Source of the DNA: Pseudopithomyces maydicus
Lineage: Eukaryota; Ascomycota; Dothideomycetes; Pleosporales; Didymosphaeriaceae
Assembly: GCA_026873275.1 (NCBI GenBank)
Contig: JANTUC010000018.1
Span: 640,001 to 704,000 of the forward strand
DNA: 64,000 bases
Direction: 5' to 3'
Made by a program: the position numbers and the translations under genes. The notes below the pieces were generated by a model. It was not told where the DNA came from. It saw nothing but the letters and a program-made list of their open reading frames with translations, and did no database searches. Shown here piece after piece: positions 10,506 to 20,540 of this stretch. Positions within the stretch are counted from its first letter, which is position 1, and every line of letters starts with the position of its first letter.

Positions 10506-12200
10506 ATGGAACAGCTTTACGCAGCGCTTCCGCTCAATCGCCATGAAGAAGAGATTCGGCTACTCCACGTCCACCTAGGCACCTGGGATGCCGAGATCGA
10601 GGGTGAATTCAGCGTTGTCAGCCTCAAAAAGAATCCCGAATTCATTGCACTTTCGTACACGTGGGGTGATATGATCGATGCACCACCAGCCGCAGTCAAG
10701 GTTCGAGGGCAAGCCATCCCGGTATCGCCAAACTTGCATGACGCTCTCCGCCGCTTGCGCTGGCATACCCACCAGGCCAGCCATTACAAGAGACTAGTAA
10801 TCTGGGCTGATGCATTGTGCATCAATCAAGCGGATATGCAGGAAAAGCAACATCAAATCCCTCTGATGCGGAAAATATATTCCCAGTGCCAATATACTGC
10901 CATCTGGCTCGGAGAAATTTCGTATGACAATCTGACAACTAATCCGGGAGCTCCTGAACCTGTTGAAGCTGCCAGAAAAATCATAGTAGAACTCCACAAC
11001 GAAGAACATCTCACATCCATTAAACCCTTCGACCGTGATGGCACCGACGCTCATTTCATCAACGTGCAGAATGTCTTCAATACTCTTGCCGAAAGCCCTT
11101 GGTTCACGAGGCGGTGGGTAATACAGGAAGCAGTATTGGCCCCTGCCGTCGAGGTCTTTTTCGGCCCCCTCTCTATGGAATTGAACTTTCTGTCTCGAGC
11201 TATGGACATGTACTCCGAACACATCGAAAAAAGCTGCTGTACAACATCAGAACATGGGCATTACATGCTACGTCGAAGCATTCGTACATTTCTACAGGAG
11301 TTTACTTCTCTGAGATATTATCGCTATCGTCACGGCCTAGGCAGTAAAACGCACATCCTCGAGCTTTGTAGGGAATTCACAAGCAGAAAAACATCGTTGG
11401 ATGCTGACTATGTATACTCGCTCTTGGGTCTCACTAATCCAACGTCGAGCATTGTCCCAGATTATTCGATCCCGCTGCACGTTCTATTCACGGATATTTG
11501 CAAAGACTATATGATTGAAAGCCGCTCTCTAAATTTACTCCCTTTTGCAGGGATCAGCGACCGTCAACCAGAGATGCCTTCCTGGGCGATCGACTGGACC
11601 AAGGCAGAAACCTCGTGGAGATTGCGTACCGGGCTGTTCAGCTGTATTGGGAGACTAACTCAAACCCCGAGGATTCGAGACGAGAATCACCTGCGGATCG
11701 CCGGGTACCATGTTGATGAAATCGAGGGCATCGCTGAGTTTCCCATTCGATCAAGCACCGCCAGCACCGTCAAAACCTTTGGTTTGTATATTACAGAGAA
11801 CGAACTTTTCGAAGCAGAGTACCCGACCGGCGGTACTTGGATCGAGGCTTGGCTAAGAACATTAAGTGCCGATTGTTGCTGGGGGGCCAACTCTGCACGT
11901 AGGCTTACGACGGAAGATCTTGGGTTCTATCTCGATGCACTTTCCGGCATGCCGATTGAAACGGGACAAAGGGTTCAGCTTGCGGGAGGGAGGAAGGTTC
12001 TTGCCGACGCACATCTCAATGACATATTCCGCATGGTCTATCTAGTGCAGGATGGAAGAGTGCTGTTTTACACCCGAAAAGGATACATAGGGGTGGCGGA
12101 TAACGTAGTAGAGATTGGTGATGTCATATATCTGGTACGTAGTTCATATTCGCATGGCGATGCTATTCTTCTAAGACATGGCCGTTGCATGGATCCGTGA
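10506..12200 (+). CDS. Heterokaryon-incompatibility (HET) domain protein
   Basis: Single exon, 564 aa. The N-terminal half carries the HET blocks in order: EEIRLLHVHLG (16-26), FIALSYTWGD (46-55), VSPNLHDALRRLR, RLVIWADALCINQ (about 95-107), then KQHQIPLMRKIYSQC and AIWLGE. SPWFTRRWVIQEAVLA follows about 90 residues later. The C-terminal half has the usual DYVYSLLGL and PSWAIDWT segments and no NACHT, WD or patatin domain. HET proteins trigger non-self recognition and cell death in filamentous fungi; the partner allele or trigger is unknown. No signal peptide or membrane helix is present. Genes of this family are often polymorphic and duplicated. Confidence 0.93.
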   Translation: MEQLYAALPLNRHEEEIRLLHVHLGTWDAEIEGEFSVVSLKKNPEFIALSYTWGDMIDAPPAAVKVRGQAIPVSPNLHDALRRLRWHTHQASHYKRLVIWADALCINQADMQEKQHQIPLMRKIYSQCQYTAIWLGEISYDNLTTNPGAPEPVEAARKIIVELHNEEHLTSIKPFDRDGTDAHFINVQNVFNTLAESPWFTRRWVIQEAVLAPAVEVFFGPLSMELNFLSRAMDMYSEHIEKSCCTTSEHGHYMLRRSIRTFLQEFTSLRYYRYRHGLGSKTHILELCREFTSRKTSLDADYVYSLLGLTNPTSSIVPDYSIPLHVLFTDICKDYMIESRSLNLLPFAGISDRQPEMPSWAIDWTKAETSWRLRTGLFSCIGRLTQTPRIRDENHLRIAGYHVDEIEGIAEFPIRSSTASTVKTFGLYITENELFEAEYPTGGTWIEAWLRTLSADCCWGANSARRLTTEDLGFYLDALSGMPIETGQRVQLAGGRKVLADAHLNDIFRMVYLVQDGRVLFYTRKGYIGVADNVVEIGDVIYLVRSSYSHGDAILLRHGRCMDP

Positions 12201-13209
12201 ATGCTGACTTTTGCTCTTGTATAGATACCTGGTTGTTTCATGCCGATAATACTGACCAAACCACACGAGCGACTTGCTCCGCGGATAGTTGGCCCTTGTT
12301 ATTTACACGGTTGGATGGATGGCCGAGTAGCAATTGTACCTGCAGATTTCCACATGCTGAACCTCGCTTGAAGCGACAGAAAAGCTTTCAAGCGACATTA
12401 TCTCAGGTTTTCATTTGTCCAAAGAACAAAGCAACTTTACAGAACTGGGCATGTAGTATTTTGTTTTCCCTGGATGACATACTTCAGCGAAGTGTGGTAG
12501 CGTCTCCATACTACCTTCCGTTTACGGACTACCGGGCCTCGTGTTTCGATGTCGATCTTTGAATCTCAACCACATGTCTACGGATACAAATCGATGCCTA
12601 GATCTGCTGGTGAGCATGGCGTTATGAAAGAGGTCGTTTCTCGCAAGGTGATATGGAGGATGTCGTTTCTCGCATGGTGTTATGGAGGATGTCGGTTCTC
12701 GCATGGTCAGATAAGGTCGCCTGAGCCACATCTTTCAGCTCGCATCGGCATGTCTATAGGCAGGGCTGATTTGCTTCGCACGCAAGATATGTTGCAGATA
12801 GAATGCAAAATTACCTAAGTACATTGAAAGATATGCTTGATGGCGTCAGCTAAACACCTGGGTCGGACTACGCTATAGGTGGGAGTCAGGAAGCCAGTCA
12901 GCTGCATATAGACTACGGTCATTGAACTTACATGTGCGAAATTATGTATTAGCGAAGTAACTTTTCTAAATTGGGTAAGGGGTGTGTCCTAAACTAGATA
13001 CCATGCATCCTATTGGGTTACATTTTCACACGAGATAATCAGTGGTGAGTTTATTGTGGATCCCGGCTAGCTATGGAGCTGGGGGAGGGCGCCTAAAGCA
13101 TTGTGAAAGTAGTTGTATATATACTGAGGTTTCTTCCGGAATGGAGTTCTGAAAACATAGGTATCTCGAACTTTTCGATCATTCACTCTCGGGTTGTTGT
13201 TGCTTCAAA
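12201..13209. other. Intergenic with a minisatellite and a TATA-like element
   Basis: No gene is supported. A 29-bp minisatellite lies at 12614-12700. A TATATATA stretch at about 13116-13123 is roughly 90 bp upstream of the GH5 start codon and is a plausible TATA box. Confidence 0.55.
12614..12706. repeat. 29-bp minisatellite, 3 units plus a partial
   Basis: Units start at 12614, 12643 and 12672 with a 6-bp start of a fourth at 12701. Each unit opens GCAWGG and ends GTCGKTTCTC. The second and third differ by a few substitutions; the first is more divergent. Confidence 0.9.
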
Positions 13210-14615
13210 ATGCGGCGGTCTGCACTTCTATCCGCGTCCATATTCGCTGGCGCATACGCGTGGATGCCCCAAGATCGCGAACTAGCAGCATTCAATCGCA
13301 CTTACGATACACTGGGAAAACGGATTCCATCCCTACCAAACAAGATTCGCGGCGTCAATCTTGGAGGCTGGCTTGTCTCAGAACCTTGGTTGATGCCGAA
13401 AGAATGGTCCACTGTCATACAATGCGGTCAATGTTCAAGCTGCAACGACCATTGTTCTGAGTTCGACTGTGTGAACACTCTGGGGCAGTCCCAAGCCGAC
13501 ATCAATTTCAACAAGCACTACTCCCAATGGATTCAGCCTGCGGATATACAAGCGATCCACGACGCGGGGCTGAACACAATTCGTATACCGATTGGGTATT
13601 GGAGTTTCCGTGATATTGTAGACAGTAGCGAGCATTTCCCGAACATGGACCTGCAGTATCTCGATGCTGTCATTCAAAAGGCCGCTGATTTGGGAATGTT
13701 CGTTGTCATGGATCTACACGGTGCCCCTGGGGCGCAGAAAGTCAATGATGCATTCACCGGACAGGTGAGAATCAATCGAAGTTTTAAAGGCCGTTTTGGT
13801 GCTAACTCATTCTCAAGTGCCTCAGTACCCAATATCTGCCGGGATTCTTTTCGCAATACAACTACGACAGAGCATCTCGCTGGCTCGACTGGATGACCCG
13901 TCGCATTCATAACAACGAGGCGTATAAAAAGACAGTGGGAATTATAGAAGTTTTGAACGAGCCGCAAACAGATCGCGACGAAGGCGGAAGACCGCAACAA
14001 GAGCTTAATACCTTGACGCAGGTGTACTATCCCCAGGCTTTGAAAGCTGTCCGCACTGCGGAGGACTCGCTTAATATCGCAAACGGCGACAGGCTTCACG
14101 TACAATTCATGGATGATCTTTGGGGCGCGGGCAACCCGAAGTCGAATCTTCCCGCCGACAGTGGTGTGATATTTGACGACCACAACTACGTCGGTGGGGC
14201 TGTCGCTCAAAACAGCCATCCAAACGACAAACAGAACGTCAAACAAGCTGACTATATGTACTATACTTGCTACACAGATAACCGACTTACGGACGGAGAC
14301 ACGCCGAAGATAGTGCAAGAATTCAGCCTGACGATCGACCCGCTCGTTGAAGGAAACAGCGAGTTCAACCCAGACGCATCTCAGAACCAGGCTTTTTACC
14401 AACAATGGTGGATTGCACAACAGCGACTGTACGAGCAGACAAACGGGTGGATTTTCTGGACATGGAAAGTGGAATTGAACAACCCTCGGTGGAGCTACCA
14501 AGCGGCAATCGACCCTGCGCGGGGGTGGATTCCCAATTCAGCAGCTGGGCTTGATCAGAGTAGGAACACGGACGTTTGTCAAAACTACTTCGGGAAATCC
14601 GATGGGCGATCGTAG
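13210..14615 (+). CDS. Secreted GH5 glucan 1,3-beta-glucosidase (exo-beta-1,3-glucanase)
   Basis: Exons 13210-13764 and 13818-14615; the 53-nt intron has GTGAGA, GCTAACT and CTCAAG. The product is 450 aa with a signal peptide (MRRSALLSASIFAGAYAW). Family marks: RGVNLGGWLVSEPW near residue 48, NTIRIPIGYW, VVMDLHGAPGAQ, VLNEP with acid/base E233, and QEFS with nucleophile E353. The block QCGQCSSCNDHC early in the domain suggests extra disulfides. These enzymes trim beta-1,3-glucan in the fungal wall or in the environment; which of the two cannot be decided. The ATG chosen begins the signal peptide, and a TATATATA element lies about 90 bp upstream. Confidence 0.92.
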
Positions 14616-14674
14616 ATGAGATATTCATTAGATGATTATGAGTTATAGTCATGAGTCGTGCATTCGTTACTACA

Positions 14675-16111
14675 TCAATTACCCGGGCCTGTGAAATTCC
14701 CAATGAAGACAACGAGAATGGCGCAGTAGGCCGCACTGGCAGCGAAAAGCTCGTGTCGGGCTGCTTTGGTCAAGAGAGACATGGCGGCGCTGAACAGCAG
14801 TGTGAAGACGATCAGCAAGCCAACCGCATTGAGAGTATCCCTCGTATTAGAATCACCAGAGATGGGGGAATCGTTTGAAGAACCCGCTCCAACATGCAGA
14901 GTCGTGGATGTGAGCATATACATGGCAACAACTGGGACGACGAGCAGGGCAAAGATCACCAATGTGATGATGATGTTGGCCAGTTTATCGATGCGCGTAG
15001 AGCTGTAGAGGGTGATGTACTTGTTCGTGGTCTTTGCACGCAATTCAGGCGACTGAAAATAGCGCTTGGTAAGTCAGTAATGTGTTGGGTGAGAAGGCAT
15101 TGAACGTACCCCGATAGGAGAATATGTCTCTTTGCCTAAACGGAGGAGCATGCCGGAGATCCATTCATCGATCCTGAAGATGGCCTTTTCAACACCGCCG
15201 TCAAAGCTGCCGCCCTCGCGACCGCTGTTGCGAAGCGAGACTGTGTCTTCCTTGCTCCGGATAGACTCTGTCTCGGTATCCATGAGGGGCTTATGATTGT
15301 GATGGAATCGCCTCACGCTACGATAGTTGCGATCGCTGGGCTTTTGGAAGCTATCTAACGTGCGTGCTTTGATGAGCACCTCATCGTACTCGAGGAGCTT
15401 CGCTTTGATCTCTTTGAGTATTACCTTTCGATTGCGACCATCGTTCTCATCGGAAGCTTTGTCGAAGTCACGAGAGCGAAGACGACTTGGGTCTTCGTCA
15501 AAGTCATCCCAATCGATTTCGTCAAGTTCTCGCTCTAGACCGGCAATGTCGTCTTGCAGGTCCAGGAGTACCCGGGAATGAAGGTAAGTGAATGAACGGT
15601 AGAGCGAGAAGTTGGACTCGGAAGACTGGAAGGCTGCAAGCCTAGGGAAGCCGTTGGGCGTGTTGTCCACTTGAATCATCATCAGCTTTGGCCTTCCATG
15701 AAGGACAGACTACTTACACTGGCGGGTACTAATCTCGGTCACACCAGGTGGGTCGGGCTCAGATTTGAATGAGCCAGTCACTCGTCGTAAAAAAGTCGGC
15801 CTCTTTTTGCCAGACTCTATGCATGCATTAGTCGAAGTTGTAGATAATCGACCCCCAGAAGTAAGATGGATGGCAATGTGCGACATACGAGTCTGTGCAG
15901 ATGCGTCATTTACCGATGAGCGCGAGCGGCTGTCCGAGGAGGAGCGATGCGCAGAGACATCCACCTCCTCGCCCATCTCAATAATGGCATCGCCCCCAAC
16001 TGTATGCTCTGTATCGGTTGGCGACTGTGGGCCCTTCTCGACATCGTTGACGAAGGTATCGCCGGTCATTTGGCGTGTGGGGGCCATGTTGACGGCTGAG
16101 TTGACAGACAC
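14675..16111 (-). CDS. DUF6594-like membrane protein with two C-terminal TM helices
   Basis: Exons 16111-15889, 15816-15718, 15669-15110 and 15052-14675, 419 aa. Introns at 15817-15888 (GTATGT, CGACTAATG, ATAG), 15670-15717 and 15053-15109. The N-terminus is Ser/Asp-rich and likely disordered. The middle has FPRLAAFQSSESNFSLYRSF then RVLLDLQDDIAGLERELDEID, the usual opening of fungal DUF6594 proteins. The C-terminus has two hydrophobic helices (IIITLVIFALLVVPVVAMYM and GLLIVFTLLFSAAMSLL) and a third hydrophobic tail (CAILVVFIGNF). The first intron is a multiple of three without a stop, so a read-through isoform 24 residues longer is possible. The family is mostly uncharacterised. An alternative start 24 nt downstream (16087) is also possible. 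Confidence 0.8.
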
Positions 16112-16423
16112 TACCTACCCAAGAACGAAAAGCAGCGGACTCGTGTACGCAGAAGGAATGTAACGACTTTTAGAGCAGCATGGATGAAATGAGCGAAATT
16201 CAAAAGTGGCTCAACTGCAGCGGAAAAGTGTGGCGAGTGAGCCGTCTATGTACAATGGCAAAAGGACCCCGCCGGTGAGCGCTGTGTGATGGTCGCCGGC
16301 CCCGACCGCCAGAACGCCAGCCACCAGTCGATCCCGGCTGCCTGAACCCCAATCTAATCATCCGGAGGCACATGTGCCACACACCCCCTAGCACAGCCAC
16401 AGACAATCAATTGATCCTGCGGT
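16112..16423. other. Short intergenic region
   Basis: Just over 300 bp between two minus-strand genes. It holds the promoter of the DUF6594-like gene and the 3' flank of the small basic gene; no other element is seen. Confidence 0.5.
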
Positions 16424-16899
16424 TCAGCCACGCTTCGGGGCACTGCTTTCTGCCTTCAGTTTGTTCTCGCGTATCCATTCGCCGTTGTTGTACAGTTTGC
16501 CTTTGCCAGCGGCAAGCTGATACTCGTAGTAGCCAGCGCGAGAGGGACGGCCCTGGTGGATTTTGTAGGTGCCTTTTGAGCGAACCCCGTCGCGGATTAG
16601 GGCCATGTGCACAGTCTCCCCTGGCTGGAAACGACCCGAGTCCTTTGCCAGCGAGTTAGTCTATTGAAATCGGTGGTGGTGCAGAGCGCGCCTCACAAGA
16701 TTCGCCATGGGGTCCACATAGACGCCAGACTTCTCCATTGGCAGCCCCTCCTGCTGCTCTGGAAGGCTTTCTTCCGACCACGAGGGGTCCACTTCTCTCT
16801 GAAAAGAGTTGTAAGCATCAGGTGGCGAGGTCTCGGACGGCACATCCGACTTACACATGCGCCCTGGGCGGGCTGAAAGTCGTCCTGGGCAGCGGCCAT
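16424..16899 (-). CDS. Small conserved-looking basic protein, function unknown
   Basis: Exons 16899-16855, 16798-16697 and 16642-16424, 121 aa. Introns carry GTAAGT...TTTCAG and GTGAGG...GACTAACTC...AAAG; the second has a perfect fungal branch site. The N-terminal third is acidic (SWSEESLPEQQEGLP). The C-terminal part, from GRFQPGETVHMALIRDGV through KGTYKIHQG, GYYEYQLA and GKLYNNGEWIRENKL, looks like a small beta-barrel of SH3/Tudor type, with regularly spaced strands. There is no signal peptide or TM helix. I do not recognise a named family. The three-exon structure with clean phases argues that it is a real gene. Confidence 0.65.
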
Positions 16900-17543
16900 G
16901 CTTGCGATGAATGGATGTGTGAGGCGGGGCGGGGTAAGTGGATGTCACTCAACAGCCTCGAGAAAATTAATCGAGGAGAGCAGGCTGCGATAGCAATAAT
17001 ATGTAGCCAGCGATGTGGCTGCTGCAGGCCTCCTTGACAGTGGTGCCTTGCACTTCGAAAACTAACTGACCGTTCGAGAGGCTGATGGTGAAGCACCCTT
17101 GCGGCTGTGCAAGGATGGCGGCCATCCCCGTCATCGTCGCATGTGCCCTGCGGCTCTTCGAATTATGCATGGTTCTTTGACCTCGGGAAGCACCTTGTCA
17201 CCCTGTGATGGCTCACTGTCAATTTTCCCAGGCTTGGTGAGCAATTTGCAACTTCCTCTTCCTTTTCGCCATCTAGCAAATCCACCTGCCAGTGAATTTG
17301 TTTTGACCATAAGGCTGTAAGTAGAAAGAGGAAGACGATAGCTGAATGGTCATTGTTGGCCCCCAATGTCGCCGCCTACTTAGTCAGCGCCTGTTGCCTC
17401 GTCTAAACTGATTCTGGGCTTTCATCCCAAGCAGCCCGTCCCACCGATATGGGGGCTGAACTGTTGGCTGTTGCGGCGGCGCAAAAGATGGAAACCTCTA
17501 CAAAGACCCCTTTTGCTTTGTTAGCTACCAGTACCTGTGAACT
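16900..17543. other. Divergent promoter region
   Basis: Lies between the minus-strand small basic gene and the plus-strand caspase-like gene, so it should carry both promoters. Open frames here are short and overlapping, and none is supported. Confidence 0.5.
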
Positions 17544-19287
17544 ATGGCTGTCTGGTCGCATTCGCCCGGCGGCGTCGTTGACGCTATGGAATCCGCTATC
17601 GCACTGCGTGCCCCCTCCGATCTGAGAGATAAGATCTTCCACCTCGAAACGCGCATTGAGTCTGTCGAAGATGTTCCGCGACGCGAAACGGAGGCTTCCA
17701 GCGAATCCAAGCTGGTCCCCGGGACCGATCCCGCGCTCGAAGATGATGCGCATAGGAGACGCGCCGCAGAAATGCAGATGTGGTGGGACGAGGCTATCGG
17801 ACGGAATTTTGATCTGCCAGACGGATACGCAAAAGTCGCTGTTTTACTCATCAAATGGGATGATGAGCTGGACGAGCTCAAAACCAGAGCAGAGGTACGT
17901 GTTGGTTCATCCGTTACTCTTGTGTGTATCAGCCCTCAGCAAGCCACTACTGCACGGCATATCTCGTCGTTTCCAACGTCGCCCAACGACTGCTTTTTGG
18001 AGTATCGTCCGCTATGGTTCTGAAAACTCCATTGATCTGAACACGTCCATGCCCAAGCATACAAAACGCTGACCCTTTTAGGCCGAAGAGCTAAGTGCCG
18101 TCTTCCGCGACCGATTTCACTTCATCGCCGAAACCGTCGAACTCAATGTCGCTTCGAAACCCCAACAGCAGATGCGCACATATATGAGCGCCTTCATACA
18201 GGAGCATGATGGGCCCAATAATCTTCTGATTGTTTATTACACCGGACATGGCTTGTACAGGGAGAATGATAAATACCTCGAGCTCACCGCGAGCTTGAAG
18301 CCAATGATCAAACGTGGATTCAGCCAGGAAGCTAGGTGTAACTGGAATAAAATCCAGGAAATCCTGCAAGACGATGATGTAGAATCAGACGTTCTTACCA
18401 TCTTGGACACATGCTACGCAAGCAATCTGACAAAAAGTGGGAAAGAAGATACGCGGACCTTTGAACTACTGAGCGCATGCGCCATTGATTCTACGACAGC
18501 TGCACCCGGAGACAGTATGTAACCAAGGTGTACAAAGTGGATGTGTCTTGCCTACCGGAAACAAAAGACCTCTTGTTTAACAAAGACACAACACTGAGTA
18601 TATTCTGCGCCCATGTTCACTTGCGCTAACCTGTCATCTCTAGATAGTTTTACCCGTGCGCTCATCGATACACTAAAGAGGCTTGACTCACAACATGGGG
18701 AGAAGGGGTTCACAACATTCCATCTCAATCAGGGGATTGCTCTCGACAAGCGGCGTCATGATACGCCGTCCGTTCTCTGGTCGCTCCTACAACATCAAGG
18801 AAGGCACATCCATTTAGCCCCGGTGAAACCGCAGCACGATCGCGAGAAGAATGCCCGACCTTTGCGGCACCTACCTCGAGGCTTCCTTACTCTTCGATTC
18901 GCCCTGCGAGATGAAACGCTCACGCATGAACAGATAGAGTTCCTCACATTGCAATTGAGCAAAGCCTTCAACAACAAATTGCTCGTTGGCTTGAGCCGTA
19001 TAGACTGGCTTGGAATCAAACCCGCGCGAATTGCTCACTTCGGTAGTGCTGCGCTCGCAATGTCCGCCGTCAAGAAATGGAAGAGAGTCGTCCAGAAGCG
19101 CCGTCAGGAACGAAGAAGACTAGATGAGATACGGTTACCCATCGTAAACGCAACTGACGAGCTGTCGCCTGCAACGCCTCGGAAACGTTCGCGCAGCAAT
19201 TCGAATGATTCGCCAGAGCCTGACCGGAAACGCGATTACTTGACCACCTCCCAGCCGCTTACGCCCCCTGTATCCGATTCGTCGTGA
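17544..19287 (+). CDS. Caspase-like (peptidase C14 p20) domain protein
   Basis: Exons 17544-17894, 18082-18514 and 18644-19287, 475 aa. Introns are GTACGT...TTTTAG and GTATGT...CTCTAG. Residues about 55-115 include a region before the protease fold. The second exon carries the caspase/metacaspase-like core: IVYYTGHG with catalytic H173 and TILDTCYAS with catalytic C228, both in the right context and order. The C-terminal third is basic, with KKWKRVVQKRRQERRR and Ser/Pro-rich tail PRKRSRSNSNDSPEPDRKR that reads like a nuclear localisation signal. Fungal proteins of this kind occur in regulated cell-death and NLR-type systems; no NLR, TIR or HET partner is fused here. Substrate preference and maturation are unknown. 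Confidence 0.85.
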
Positions 19288-20540
19288 ACCAAGCAGGCGC
19301 TGTCGTAGCCCTCGGGGCCTAGAAGTTGCTGAAATCATTACGCTTCCACCTGCACTTGAAACGACGCCGTTGCGCCAGACATGTGGGTGAGATGTTATCA
19401 TAAGTACCCGCGTGGTTTTCGCGCAGACCTCCGCGGATGTCTATCGGCTCAAGCTCCTTCTCATGTACAACCACTGGGGTCTCGATTGCACCTTTCGCAT
19501 ATGTTAGCACAACGGTGTCTAACAAGTAGTCTAAGCAGCTCAACAAGTTTAGCCTGCATGCCTGTGAAGCCTTGCGAATACCATGCACAGATATTCAGAG
19601 CTAAGAGTATGACGTTTTCCGGGGTCCAGTCTCGATGATTCTCTAATGCACCTTCACAAATTTACCCCACAACTTCCATCCCGCGCCCGTCGATCATTAC
19701 TGCTAATTTGTCGGGATCGTATTCCTGTTCAGGGCCGCGTAACCCCCAATCCAGGCCTGAGGCACTGCATCAGCCACGGCTTGGCTTGGTCATTTCGAAA
19801 CGTTTCCGCAAGCAGCGCTTGGCTTTGCTGGACTCGACTTTAATCGGCCTTTGAATCTTTCGATCCGAGCAAATGATTCGATGTTTCGGCGAAGCTATCC
19901 TCCCAAGTTGACCAGTCCTGGGATTGCAACTCCAGTATTGTTCCGGATGCTGCCATGTTCAAGGTATCCACATCCATCGGATCCCCAATATTCTGAGAAT
20001 AGATCAGATCGGTGTCTCCACCATGTTGAATGGACCGTTTCTGCGACCATCTCCAAGTGTCTTGATTACTGTGGGATCTATTGCAACATTGCGAAATTGC
20101 GACATTGCGGTCCTCTATGGCCTGAGACTACACTGCTTGGCCTAGGCGGTGCCCCTTCTCCTGAATCTATCCAACAAGGTCCTTCGGAAGGCGGAGAGAC
20201 GCAAGTCCGTGTCATGGTCCACTTCCTCGTACTATCCAAGCCACCGAATACACCTCTAGACTTGAGCTTCGCTATGTTTAGGGCAAAAGGGAAAATATTG
20301 TACGTAAAAGCATCGAGCTTGAATGTACGATGATCACGATATAGTGGTGATGACGGATGGAGGTGACGAAAGGGCTTTACGACACTGGTCTTTCTGCACG
20401 GGTATATAGAGACACAGAATGTTCAGCATGAATCTAATCATCAACTTCCCACGGCCACAATCTTCCTGGGGATCATCATCACATACCTTGCTTAATACTT
20501 TCCACTCACTCGTATTTTTTCCACAACCCATTCGTTCAAC
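19288..20540. other. Intergenic
   Basis: No gene is supported across about 1.25 kb. A TATA-like GTATATAGA lies at about 20401-20409, roughly 135 bp before the secreted repeat protein's start codon. Short open frames at 19381-19843 and 19851-20333 show no signature. Confidence 0.5.
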
